NCBI RefSeq assembly: GCF_003711515.1
Contig: NW_021167092.1
Coordinates: 487,073-551,072 of the forward strand
DNA from: Sodiomyces alkalinus F11
Taxonomy: Eukaryota; Ascomycota; Sordariomycetes; Glomerellales; Plectosphaerellaceae
DNA length: 64,000 nucleotides
Reading direction: 5' to 3'
Below the pieces are notes generated by a model. The model ran no database searches and was not told the DNA's origin. It was given only the letters and a program-made list of their open reading frames with translations. Below are positions 47,393 through 58,945 of this stretch, piece by piece. Positions within the stretch are counted from its first letter, which is position 1. The number at the start of each line of letters is the position of its first letter. Both the position numbers and the translations under genes were made by a program.

Positions 47393-50315
47393 CTAAGACT
47401 CCGGCTCTAGAGCTAGTAATTCCGCGTAGTCGTCGATAGAGGCGAACGTTGGTAGGCTCTTAAGCTTCCTCGTAGATAGTGATCCAGTATCTTCAGCAGC
47501 CCTTCTGGTCTCGGCTTCCGGGCTCTTACTGAAGGTGCGATTTATCTCTTTGAAGTCATTTCCATCTGCACTATCATCGCTCTCATTGACGTCCTGAACC
47601 CCAGTGCCTTCTCCGAGAGAGTTCCGCGATTGATCTGCATCGCTGTCATCGTCGTAGTCCCAAACATCCAAATCGAGATCTGAATCGTCGACTTCATCCA
47701 TACGGTGGTCAGGCTGAGAGGAGGCCAACGCCTTCCACACCTCCTCATCGTTGTCCGATTCGCTTTGTGACTCGATATGGGTTGTGAAACTGGTCCGCGT
47801 ACGTTTGCCAACTTGCTGGAAGTAGTGATGGAAGAAAATGTCTTCGACAGCGACTCGATCAATCGTTTTGTCCCAGAAGGCGGGATTGTTCACGGTTGTA
47901 CCAGTGGCATGAGATAATTTATTGATCACACCACCAGAGCCGGAAAGAGGCTGCATAATCGAGACCCCGCGCGTAGATTCCGTGTTCTTGGGATTGCGGT
48001 ACACGAACTTATCCAAAAACCGGATGAGACTATGGCTTTCCATATCAGGTGTGGCGCTTGCCTCTTGATTTGAGAGGACATTAGATGCAGCGAAGGAAAC
48101 CGATGGGTGGAAATGGTCAAGGAACGGAATCTGTTATTGCCAAGTTAGTAAGTGCCACGGCCTAAGAAGCGGAACCGAGTCTTACAAGCTCCCAGAGACA
48201 AGTGTATTGTGAATTGCTGTGTTCCGGGTCTCGCTTTCGGCCGTCATAGGAGCGCGAGCTCCTTTCAGCCTGACGATGCATAATTGGATGTCGTGGAGCA
48301 GCTTGTTCAATCCCGACATCCTCCTCCGGTTCTTCGAAGAGCGTTCTAATGTCGGGGAACTGGCACCGTAGCTGCAAAATGATATAAAGGATCCCGCAAG
48401 CAAACGGAGCTTGGTGTAGGCCGAGAATCTGAGTCATCCTCTTCATGAAAGCCTTGACGCGACGGCTATCTACATCGGCTTTCAAGGAGCGAAGTACAAG
48501 ATTGAGGTAGAGAGATTTTTTCGACGATGTCATGAGTCGCGGGTCCAAAAGAGATTCATACAGAGTTCGGTAGAACCTGTCATAGGCAACATGTCTTCGG
48601 AGAGACAACTGTTGGATAAGAATCAGTGCTTGGACACTTGTGTTGAAGTTACTCGAATGGGCGATCTGAAATAATGTGTCCACATGGGCGTCGAGGCTGT
48701 ATCACTTCCCAATCAGCATCGTATCAGAGCCAGTCTCGGTCATACTTACATAGGGTTATCATCGGCCACGAAAGGGACGGCGCGGTTAATCCCCGTCAGG
48801 ACAGCGGACACAAGTTTCTCAGCAGTCTCATGTTCAGCGTTAGTACGGGTAGCTGCCTCTTTGTTGGTCTTTTCCATGTGGTAGTCGCTAGGCAGACCAA
48901 ACCCAACCATTGGCTTTTTCAATAACACAATGAAAACCTCGAAATAGATTGCCAACAGTGTCTCAGCAGTCTTAGGATCACGATTGCTCAGTATTGTTTG
49001 ATTGAGGGTGCTGACGGCGTTATACTTGGCTCGCGAGTTTTGGCCGGGACGTAGCAAAATCTGTTGCTCGATGGTTTTGACAAGAATCAACTTCATCGCA
49101 GGATGTGTGTTCTGCAATTGTAGGAGGAGGTACGATGCTTTGGAGGATATTTTTCGGTCTTTGTCCTCAAGCTTGCTGACAAGCAGTGTCAGCAGATTCG
49201 TCTCTTGTTCCGGCTTCTCCTTCAACAAACAGTAGACGAAATCGAGGGATTTCATCCGAGAGTGTTCGATTTCATCGTTGCACCAGACCTCAAGCAGTTG
49301 GACGATCTTGAAATACGCGGACTTCATCCAGTCCTCGTATGCCCAAACAACCAAGTGGGCCTCGGACAAGCCAACTGGGAGGTTTTCACTAGCAGCCCAT
49401 TGGTGAATGCGATGCTTCTGAAGAACACCGAGTAACCCACGCTGCGACTCGAATTTCCGCAGTCGTCTGTTTGGTGGAAGGATAAACCCTGGGCCAAGCA
49501 AATCAACGAGGGCTCCAAGGGCTTCGAGGGCTTGTCCACGATTTCTCTTCGAAGCCAGACCCATTAGTGCTTCCAATGCTTTAAAGTTATGGACAGGGGA
49601 CTCTTGTATCGCTAGCGTAAGGGCCGACACTTTATCGGACACGGTCCCGGAAGCCATGATAGTGGAGAGAAACTTGTGTGAAGTCGACACGAGGACACTT
49701 TTCCTGTAGACTTCAGAGTCGGCTTCAAGCAGACTCCACGCATGCGAGTGGAGATTGCCAATAGCGTTGCTAAAGGGGTGAACAAGCTCCGACTGAGGTT
49801 CAACCATGGGCTGCAATTCAGCCCGGTGCCAATCAGGTCTGGGTGCAAATATCTAAGAGTAAACTCTTATTAGCCAGCTACCGACACATCCAGGGAGAGG
49901 AGGTTAAAGCTTACGAATTGAGTCTTGGGGCTTTTCATACTTGAACTTGAGGCGAGATCTTGGAGGGCCTGTTGCAAAACATGGTCTTCGTGGCTCTGGT
50001 GATATTGAAGATCGTCGGTTGTCGAGTTGGAAACTACGTTTGCAATTAGTCAAAATGAGCCTTATTGTATAAAACCCAGAGCTTTGACTCCGTAAAACAT
50101 ATGGTATTCAGACCAGTTGCAATTGAACGGCTGGCACGGTTCGTCAGGTCCTGTCGTTTGTCTCGGGGTGAGGTTCCGTTTGAAATCTTTCGTTTTGACG
50201 TCCGTCGGATTTCCTTGTCGTCGTTGACGTTGTGGTTCTTGCGCTTCCTTGATAAACGTCCATTGGCTGCTTCGAGGCTAGAGGAAACGGCCGACGTTTT
50301 GAGCTGCGCGGGCAT
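47393..50315 (-). CDS. MAK21: Mak21/Noc1 ribosome biogenesis protein (CBF/Mak21 family)
   Basis: Nucleolar factor that, with Noc2 in yeast, carries early 60S pre-ribosomes (family knowledge). Five exons on the minus strand: 50315-50114, 50033-49915, 49852-48750, 48696-48186, 48130-47393, giving 890 codons plus stop with all phases consistent. Visible: basic N terminus (SRKRK, SKRK), RPDWHRAEL, HKFLSTIMASGTVSDK, a helical-repeat region, and the CBF core around residues 475-640 (LFQIAHSSNFNTSVQAL, DRFYRTLYESLLDPRL, RRVKAFMKR, YDGRKRDPEHS). Then come RFLDKFVYRNPKN, an Asp/Glu/Ser-rich tail and a C terminus LPTFASIDDYAELLA. Introns 1 and 2 are less certain: the exon 1 donor may be GTCTGA at 50113 or GTTTTA at 50098, in phase either way. 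It is somewhat shorter than yeast Mak21 (about 1025 aa). The last codons adjoin RIPed DNA. Confidence 0.88.
48131..48185 (-). other. MAK21 intron 4
   Basis: 55 bp, donor GTAAGA after CLWEL, acceptor ACAG before IPFLDHFHPS; phase 0. Splicing restores the conserved block. Confidence 0.85.
48697..48749 (-). other. MAK21 intron 3
   Basis: 53 bp, donor GTAAGT, acceptor ACAG. It splits an Ile codon and joins ADDNP to ILDAHVDTLFQIAHS; there is a GCTGATT branch-like site near its 3' end. Confidence 0.85.
49853..49914 (-). other. MAK21 intron 2
   Basis: 62 bp, donor GTAAGC, acceptor CTTAG, phase 0, joining SPKTQF to IFAPRPDWH. The in-frame TAG at 49855-49853 falls in the intron end. Confidence 0.75.
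50034..50113 (-). other. MAK21 intron 1 (donor uncertain)
   Basis: The acceptor CGTAG with upstream GACTAAT branch-like site is convincing. The donor is GTCTGA at 50113 (80 bp) or GTTTTA at 50098 (65 bp); both keep frame. Confidence 0.55.
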
Positions 50316-50618
50316 GGTGGCTGCTTGGAGAGAGAGGGATCTACAACCAGAGAACCTGAAGTTTCGTGATCAATTGTGGACTTGAACGTGCTTGAGGGAC
50401 TCGTCTGAAGCAGCTGTGGTGGCTTTCCACTTACTGGTAGGTAACTGGGAAAAAAAAAAGGGGGGGGGGGAATCAATGCGGAGACCTCACGTTTCGATGT
50501 CGAGACCTCACACGTGACGCTTTCGTGGGACCATGACTCCACCGCCAAGCTGCATAGGTCGTTGACCAGAGCGTAGGGTTTATTACGGTTACGTATCGGG
50601 TGTCAAATACAGCGTAAC
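50316..50618. promoter_or_regulatory. MAK21 upstream region with A10-G11 tract
   Basis: About 300 bp of non-RIPed sequence separates the ATG from the copia LTR at 50619. At 50450-50470 ten A are followed by eleven G (a C11-T10 tract on the gene strand), a pyrimidine-rich tract like those common in fungal promoters. GAGACCTCAC occurs twice just beyond it (about 50481 and 50502), the second followed by CACGTGACG. No TATA box is clear. Confidence 0.45.
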
Positions 50619-50813
50619 TATCAGAACACAAATAAGGTACGCGGAAGTATGTGTATATTCATCTTAAGTGAAGTTTGTGATACTTTATGGGGATGTCTAA
50701 CTATACGGAAAAAGCAGGGGAAATAAGGGTGGATATATAGGACCGAGGTACTCTACACGTCTAATATAATATACTTTATTATACCTCGATAAGGTGGCTA
50801 TAGTATCTAATAT
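50619..50813 (-). repeat. 3' LTR of copia C copy 2
   Basis: Starts TATCAGAACACAAATAAGG and ends ATCTAATATA, followed by CCCCCCTAG, the purine tract of the opposite strand. Confidence 0.8.
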
Positions 50814-53515
50814 ACCCCCCTAGAATAGTAGGGTTAATCCTAACTATTCTGCTCGTTAAATTAATGCTTAAAATCTAGGGTAAATTAGGCCTAAATATTA
50901 ATTAACGGCGTTATAGGCATTAAAGCTAAAAAGCAGTTAAAAAGCATTAAAAAACAGTACCTAAATAATAGTCTATAGGGTATAAAAACACTTAAAATAA
51001 CGGTCTAATTAACCGTTTTCCTTTAATTAAAACGTAATAGAAGATTGTTGTCTCTGTTAATTACTTTAATTCTATTTCGGCGGGACCTCTATACTAAGTA
51101 GATATATAAACGCCCTGTATTTCTACGGGGGTAGTATCTTTAAAAGGCTATCGCTAACTATATTATTAGTAGCGATCTACTTAATCGCGACGGTCCCCTC
51201 TTTAACGGTTTATCGGATCTAAAGGGCGTGGATGTCGAGATACTTTAATTTCGAGGTAACCTTAGGCCTAACGGATTCTAGTAGTTATTTAGGTTATTGA
51301 TTATCGTAGTATATTATTAGTGGTTCCTCCTTAAACGATAATGTTAGGTCCTTTATTAAACGCCTTATCGCGATATACTGCCTAATAGTCATAGAAAGTG
51401 TAATAAGCTCGGCTTTAGTATTAGAGGTCACGACGCTTATTTACTTATTAGCCTTCTAGTCTATAGGACCCCCGAATAATAATATAGTATTGCCTTAGAA
51501 GCTATACCGTGTCTTATAGTCGTTAGCGAAAGCGGCGTTAGAAGTATAAGAGAGTATAGGGTGTTAGTGGTCTTTACGTGGTCCGAAGTAAAGGTATAGT
51601 GTTTTTATTAGACCGACATACTTTAAATACCTATCTACGGTATCGTGATACTATTTTAACGGGTTAGTGCTAAATTCGGTAAGGCTCGAAGCGGCTTTAG
51701 AGATATTAGGCCGGGTCTAATAGGTAGCGTAGTTAATAGAACCGACCTTCCGAAGATATAGATAGATTAACTTTTCGGAGGCTTATTAGTCGGTGGAGGG
51801 TTCTAAGATATTAGGATAAGGAAAAGGGCTTTTAACCCTATAATCTCTATAATCCACTTATAACGCCTTTATCTTATGGGTATTATAGGTATTAAGCGAT
51901 AACTATAGCTTATGTTATTAACGATCGTGTCCTACACGGATTTTAAGGAACCACTTAATTAGTCTTAGATCCCTGATTTAGAAGCTCTTTTATATTTACT
52001 ATACTAGGTTATTAGTAATAGATTAATATTCCTTGTAGTAGATTAGGATAATATCGTTAAGGTAAAAGAAAGTAATTAGGACCTTATTCTTAAAGATATA
52101 ATTGTCTTCGGTTAATTACTTTAAACCTTATTTACTTAGTACGGAAGAGAGTTATTAGTGCTATAGCTTTAGGGAATACCGTAGGCCATATAACGCCCGG
52201 CGTAGCCGTTAAATCCCTCTACGTTATATAGGGATATATATAGATTACTTTAAAATGTCCTCGAGCTTTTTATAGGCTTTAAGGCCCGTAGCCGACTAGA
52301 GTAACTGCTAACTAGGGGGGGGTCCTTAATATAGATCTCTTCGTTAAGCAGGGTATTAATGAATATGTTAACGGCGTTAAGTTACCGAGTCTTAAGATTA
52401 AAGTGGTCTATAATACCTATTAGCGACCTAAAGGTCCTTCTAGCGAGAGTAGAGACGTAGGCGTTAAGGTCGTTATTAGGTTATTAATCCCCTTAAATAT
52501 AAAGACGTGCCTTAAACTTATTAATATAGTCTATAGGATTAACCTTATACTTAAAAACCTATTTAAGGTTTAGTGGACCTTAGAACTGATTTATATAGTC
52601 CCGAGCCGTGCCCCTGCTAGTAGGACTATTCCTACCGTTTAAAGGTGCCTATTAATCTAAGCGTGCCGACCTCCTATAAAGCGGCCTTAATGTATTTTAA
52701 TTTATAGGGACTCTTTAGTATTTAAGACTAGGTTAGAGGTTCCTTAGGTATATCGCGGCGTAGTAACGGCTTCTTCGGTATCTTAATCTAATTATAGAAG
52801 CTATAAAAGGAAAGAGGGGCATATCTGTTAGTTAGACGCCTACTACACGCAGGCCTATCGGCAGCGGCCGTTAGAACAACAGGAGGGCGGTTTCTTCTGC
52901 TTGTAAAAGTAGGTTAGTTAGTTATAGTAGTGGAAAAAGAGGTCTAAGGAGACTTAGCCGTAATAGGAGCCGTAAATACCGGATTAACGGTAGTGGTTGT
53001 GGTTAGTTCCTTGTTAAGAACCGATTGGTTGGGGGATAATAATCCCATTTCGACGGTACCGCCGGTTATGGCAGTATTATCACGATCTTCGGTATTATTG
53101 CCTTTATTAGATTATTTAAAAATAGGCGGTATATCCGTAGTTCTAGTTAGTGGTATAGGAGGGCTGTTTATAGTTATTAGAGGAGGGAAAATAGGTGCTG
53201 TTATTAGAGAAGGGAAAATAGGTGCCGTTAGAGGTATAATTATAGGTGTAATTATAGAAAACGTTAAAGCAGGTGCCGCCGGAGGCGTAGAAGGCGTTAT
53301 AGGGCTTATTTGCCCTGTTCTACGTGCCTTCTATGCCTCCTGATTAGGTTAATCTCCCTGCTATTATTCTTCTACAGATTCTGTAGTGGTTAGTAAACCT
53401 ATATCTCTATCTACCCCCTTAGAAGTAACGGTAGTAATAGCGGTAATAGCCGTAGTGGCCATAGCAGTGGCAGCCTCCGCTATTACCTCCTTTATAGTAT
53501 TCTGCTCTAGTAGCA

Positions 53516-53858
53516 TGTTAAATAGGTAGTCGCGAGGAGTGAAAAGGTAGGGTCAAGCAAGGAACCAGGTAGGGTCACGATAGGATCACGATAGGGAAAG
53601 TATAGGGGTAGCCAAAGAATCAGATTAATCGCTAGCCTCCCCCTTTAAAGGGGAGGCTCCCTCGCTCCTTAAGGCTATGCTCTACTCCTCGAGGACTACT
53701 TATTTACTTCCTCGAGGGCTAACTTATTTACTTCGAGGGACTATTCTATTTACTATATAATAACTTACTTTATTTATACCTTAAGAGGTCTTAGACTAGG
53801 CACACCTAGACCCCTATAGGTTTATACTAGGGACCCATTATAACCACTGCTATAGGCA
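53516..53858 (-). repeat. 3' LTR of gypsy D
   Basis: Begins TGTTAAATAGGTAGTCGC and ends GCTATAGGCA on the plus strand. It is the inverse copy of 37286-37622 and follows the chromodomain end of the minus-strand gypsy. Confidence 0.7.
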
Positions 53859-56800
53859 CCTAATAGAGCGACCTCCCCCGGATACTCCTATCCTCTGGAG
53901 CGCCCGATCCGTGCCGGCCTCTCGACACCTCCGAAAACCCAGCCTCCGAGTCCATCTCCAAATTCCCCGTTTAGTTCCCCGAGACGGAGAGCCTCGACCT
54001 GAAATAATTTTCGAGTTCGTCGGGTACGTTCCGCTTCGGCTCCTAGGTATTCTCCTCGTCGCTATAGCGGGCCTATTTAATCAGGTACTAGCGCCGTTTA
54101 CTCTAATATCGATAGTCCAGGATAACTTCGACCTCGTACTTATCCGAATCCGGTTCGATATCGACCACGGGTAAAAGTTCCGGCTATAACCTATCACGGG
54201 GCCTCTATAATTCTAGTAGAGAAACCGGAAAGACATTATAAATCCTTATACCCTTCGGCAGTCCTAGTTAGTAGGCCAGGCTATATATACCTATAATCTT
54301 AGTTACCTTATACGGACCAATAAACTTATCGCTGAGCTTTTTCGAGGGTCTCTTCTATCGGATATTCTTCGTGGATAGTAAGACGTACTCGCCCACCTTA
54401 AAGGAGCGCTAGACACGGCCGTTATTATAATACCGCTCGTAGGAGGCCTAGGCTCTGTTAATAAGATCCGAAATAAACTAACGTTAGGCTATAAGGTATT
54501 CCACTCGCTGCTTAGCCTTAGCAGCACGAACCTCGCCTGCCCTAGGCAGTTATACCTTATTAGGTCCCCTTAGGTTATAGCCTATCAGGGCATCGGATAG
54601 GGTATAACGTATCGTAGAGTGGTACGCCGTATTATGGGTAAACTCTGCTAACGGTAGTCGGTTAACCCAGTTATCCTATTCCTATAAGCAGAACATATAT
54701 AGATAGTATTCGAGGTTCTAGTTTTACCACTCTATCTATCCGTTAGTTTATAGATACCACGCTATAGATAGGCGTTATATAGTACTAAGGCAGCGATATA
54801 AAGTTACCTGAAAACGGCTTATAAATAACGAGCCTCTCTCTAATATAATGCCGTTAGCTAGGCCGAAAGTGCGAAAAACGTGATACTATAGAGACTTAGT
54901 AAGTCCTTCTACGATTAGGCCACTACTCGGGGGAATATAAATTAAGTACTTCGTTAGATAGCATACTACTATAAGGATAATATCCCTTTTACGGCCTAGA
55001 CTATAGATTAGCGGCAGCCCCATAATAAAGTTAATAGATATCTCTATAAAGGGACGCTAAGGTACTAGAAGACTCGCCAGTTCGCTATATAGCTTATAGT
55101 GCCGCGGCTTAATACGCTAACAGATAGCATAGGTAGGTATAAACTGCCGGACATCCCTAGGCAAATAATCCTAGAAGTAAAAGTCCGAAATCCTCTTAAT
55201 AGTCCTTATAACCCTATAGTAACCCACGCTAGGTCTATTATAAAAACACTATAGGACCTTTTAATGGAGGCCATAGTAGTCTAGTATAAAAACGCGATTC
55301 TTAAAATAAAGGATATCACCACTCCTAGACTAGTATCCGTATATAGTATCGTCACCGTGGCTTTCACGCTATCTAGTATAAAAAGGGTTATCCGCTTACG
55401 CCTCTACCACCTCTTCTAGTAAAGTAGGGGAATTAAGAGCGGGAAAAACAGGGTTAGACTCGGGGGCACTACGGGAACCACGCTAGTTCCCGATAAGGCT
55501 TAAAACAAAATACCTCGGTATAGGCTCTAAAAAAATATTATCCGCTTACGTCTTGACCACCTTTTCCGGTAAAATAGGAGTAGCGAGAATAGCGCGGGTA
55601 CTATACTAAGTCCCATATAGGCCTAAGGCAGAACGCTTTAAAGACAGGTTATCTGCTTATATCTCTACTACCTTCGGCAAGATAGGAGGAGCGCGAAATT
55701 CAGAACAGGGGCTATTATGGGAACTATCCTGGTTCCCAATACAGCCCAAAATAAGACGCCTCGATAAAGGCTCTAAAAGGAGATTATCCGCCTACACCTC
55801 TACCACCTTCGGCAAAGGGGAGTCAAGAGCGGGAATAAAACCTAAGGCAGCACGGGAACCACGCTAGTTCCCGATATAGTCTATAAAACGCTTAGAAAAG
55901 ACTCTACCGCCTTAGCCCGGTCAGTAACCAGGGCACGCTCACAGGGCGCGTGCTAGGGCTTTCTTAACAGCCTATCCGCCGGGTTTAACGTCTCTGGGCG
56001 GTACCGAATCTCAAAATCAAACAGGGCAAGCTCCTTAAGCCACTATATATACTAGCCCTTAAGCTTCGGCTTATCTAGCAGATAACGATAGTTTAGGTAG
56101 TCTATCATGACTACTATAGGGCTCTAACTATAGGCTATATAATAGCGCTACGTCCGAAAAGACTTAATAATAGCTATAAGCTTAGAATCGGGTATACTAT
56201 AATTAAGCTCGGCGCTACGTAGCTTACGGGATATAAACGCGATAGGTCTCTATAGCCTATCCTCGAGCTGACTAATAACGGCCCTAATTATAAAAGCAGA
56301 GGCGTCGGGTTTAATATGTATTAATAGGGCGGGATTAAAATACCGCAGGACTAATACCTTCTAGAATAGCAGTTTTATTTCCTCGAACACGGTCTAGGCC
56401 TGCTAGGAAAGCACGAGGACCCCTACGTAGCCCCCTTTCAAATAGTCTATAAAAGGGGCGGCGACCTTAGAGTAGTTCCGAATAAAACGTCTATAAAACC
56501 CTGTAAAACCTAGGAAGACCTATATCTTCTTAACACTATTAGGGAGTTCCTAGTCGCGGATTACCTTAACGCGAGCCGGATCTATCCGTACCCCGTCTAG
56601 GCTATAGATAAACCCCAGGAATTTAATATCGCGGGTCTTAAACTTATACTTATCGGGGTTAGTATACAAAGACTATTACCTAAGCCTTATAAGGACCTCG
56701 CGGATATATACGCGGTGGGTAACTAGATCCTTACTATAGATAAGAATATTGTTAAGATAGACTACGTAGATAGTATTTATAAGACCTATTAGCGCCTAGT

Positions 56801-57695
56801 TAATATACCGCTAAAAGCTCGTGGGCATGTTAGTTAACCCGAATAGTATAATAAGGTACTCGTAATAGCCGTATTTTGTGCGGCACGCCGTCTTCCACTT
56901 ATCGCCCTCTTAAATCCGTAACCGATAGTATATATCCTTAAGATCCAGCTTAGTATAGTACTACACCGATAATAACCAATTCAGATTTCGTGAATAAGGG
57001 GGAGGGGGGTACGATCCTTAACGGTCACCTTATTCAATCCCCGGTAGTCGATATATAAGCGTAGCTTACCACCCTTTTTAGAAATAAATAGAATAGGGGC
57101 GCCGGCCGGACTAGTAGATAGCCTAACCTATCCTTTCGCAACGGTATCCTATAGATACCAACACAGCACTTCTAATTCCTACGCGGCGAGGGGGTAGATA
57201 GGGCCGTAGGGGGGCTTTTTCCCTTCCTTAATCTTAATAGTATAGTCCCACTACTAGTGCGTTAGCAGCCTCCCGGCGTTTTCGATATTAAAAACGTTAG
57301 CGAAATCTTAATACTATTTCGGTAACGTAGTGGCAGCGGGGTCCCGGTCTAGGCCGGGGTAGGCCCCGTCTAGGCTGGGATAGGCCCCGTTTTCTAAGAA
57401 TTTATCTCTATATCCTACTAAAGGGTTTTGTATTAGGCCGACGTGGCCGATACGTAGGCCCCGTGTAGAACCTATATAGGTTAGAGTAAGGATAGACTTA
57501 GCTTATCTGACTACCCTATATAGCTCTTTTAGCGATATAACTATACCTAGTTCCGCGTAGGATAAGGGATAGATCTATATACTATACTACTAATTAACGT
57601 TAGGGTTAACGGCTATAAGCCACGGCCTCCCTAAGATAATCTTTACGCCCGTGAGGTTTATAACGTGGAACTCGGCGTATTATACCCTCTTCTAA
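53516..57695 (-). mobile_element. Gypsy D with chromodomain, 5'-truncated, inside copia C
   Basis: Minus-strand order from right to left: protease end near 57650-57560 (GVKIILGRPWLIAVNPNVN), RT near 57080-56700 ([34 protein letters not shown] at about 56747-56762, expected YLDDIL), RNase H and integrase further left, then a well-kept chromodomain at about 54170-53985 (YEVEVILDYRY, YLIK, YSDEENT, EPKRNVPDEL) and the LTR. There is no gag and no 5' LTR on the right side: the element breaks at about 57695 directly into copia. The chromodomain end is less RIPed than the rest. Confidence 0.78.
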
Positions 57696-58622
57696 CCCTA
57701 TATCGTATACTCCTCCATGATAGATTACATTAAGGGTAGGTCTTTCTCCTCTAACCGTAGGAGCTCTATAAAGCGTGCCTTTAACTATTCCGGTACTACG
57801 CTCCTAATAGCGTTAAAGAAGCTGTTAATCTAATCTTCCTTAGTATCGTAGGCACGAACTTCGTATATCTCGGTATCGCGGTATAGCTTAATAAAGTCTT
57901 CTAGCTAGCGCTTATAGGGTATACGCCTAATATTCTAGAGGTATTCGTCCTAGTGTCTCTTAGTTAGTGACTGCTAGGCGGCGTTTATCGGCTTAAGGTG
58001 CATCTTGAGGGCTTTTAATATATTCCTTACTTCTTTTAGCCGGCGTACTAATCCTTTAAAGTAAGGCTAACCGTTTTAGCGATATAATCGTATAAGGCTG
58101 AGATTTCCCTCTTTTTAGCCTTATACCGATCCTCTTCTACCTACTAGATCTTAAATAGTATATTATAATTAAAGGCGTTATATTTTTTGGCTATAATAAG
58201 AGGTTATAGTAGATCGGTTCGAATATAGCGCTTAGGCTATTTAGCTTTATTAAGGTCGGGATTAATAAGGTCGGCGATATCGTGGGAATACGTGATAGTT
58301 ATCACGGCTTTAATCTAAGGCCTTTAGTCTTTCGGAGTAGTAAGCGTTATAAGGCCTATAATAGGTGCTATTCCCGTAGAAGCTATCGTTATACTAATAA
58401 AAAAAGTAGTGGAATAGATATACGAATAGGTTAATTAACTATACTAAATACTTTAAATAATAATACGATTCAAATAATAGAATGATTAAATATAATCTAA
58501 AGCAGGCGGATATTACTTATAATACTAAACTACCCGCTATAGACTTAAGGCTAATTTTAATAGCCTAGAAGCTATAGGATTATTCGGAATAGCTTTATTT
58601 ATTAGAACGCCGGGCTTATAAC

Positions 58623-58815
58623 TATCAGAATGTAAATAAGATACGCGGAATTATATATATATTTATCTAAGTGAAGATTATAATACTTTATAGGGATATC
58701 TAACTCTACGGAAAAACCAGGGGAAATAACTATAGATATATAGGATGAAGGTACTCCACACGTCTAACATAATATGGTTTATCACACCCCGATAAGGTGG
58801 GTGTGGCATCTAACA
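58623..58815 (-). repeat. 5' LTR of copia C copy 2
   Basis: 193 bp from TATCAGAATGTAAATAAG to GGCATCTAACA, only about 130 bp from the Elongin-A start codon. Confidence 0.8.
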
Positions 58816-58822
58816 TTAAACC

Positions 58823-58858
58823 TTTTTTATGACGATTTTGACTACGCTTTATCTGACA
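58823..58858. repeat. Remnant of a copia B LTR end
   Basis: TATGACGATTTTGACTACGC, then TTTATCTGACA, matches the 3' terminus of the copia B LTR at 35102-35132 (GTGACGATTTTGACTACGC, then TTTATTTGACA). Only this terminal piece is present. Confidence 0.65.
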
Positions 58859-58920
58859 CGCCCCACACCTACCCTCAGCTTAGCCCCCAAGTTCAACATC
58901 AGTCTCTCAGTAACCTTAAC
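58859..58920. repeat. Arm of the 36-kb inverted-repeat element in the Elongin-A leader
   Basis: CGCCCCACACCTACCCTCAG, then CTTAGCC and AAGTTCAACATCAGT, matches 36450-36500 (CGCCCCACATCTACCCTCAG, then CCCAGCC and GAGTTTAATATCAGT). This copy keeps CpA and looks un-RIPed. It ends about 26 bp before the ATG. Confidence 0.7.
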
Positions 58921-58945
58921 AAGGACTACACACACTTTCTCAGTT

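Larger units (their letters stand above)
50619..58815 (-). mobile_element. Copia family C copy 2, interrupted by gypsy D
   Basis: LTRs at 50619-50813 and 58623-58815 bound an 8.2-kb unit. The left part (50619 to about 53515) is collinear with 13017-15905 and the right part (about 57695-58815) with about 17780-18898 of copy 1. The RT block lies near 52045 in the minus orientation. About 1.9 kb of copia present in copy 1 is absent here and a gypsy fragment takes its place. RIP-type stops throughout. Confidence 0.75.

Noticed and set aside
50144..50548. 134-codon minus-strand frame upstream of MAK21
   Set aside because: It overlaps exon 1 in another frame and runs through the promoter homopolymer tract; the 50315 frame splices into the conserved protein.
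53911..54174. 87-codon plus-strand open frame
   Set aside because: It lies antisense to the well-preserved gypsy D chromodomain on the minus strand.
58829..58945. In-frame upstream ATG extending Elongin-A by 39 residues
   Set aside because: These codons fall in a copia LTR end and an inverted-repeat arm, and the family N terminus begins with the BC box just after the ATG at 58946.
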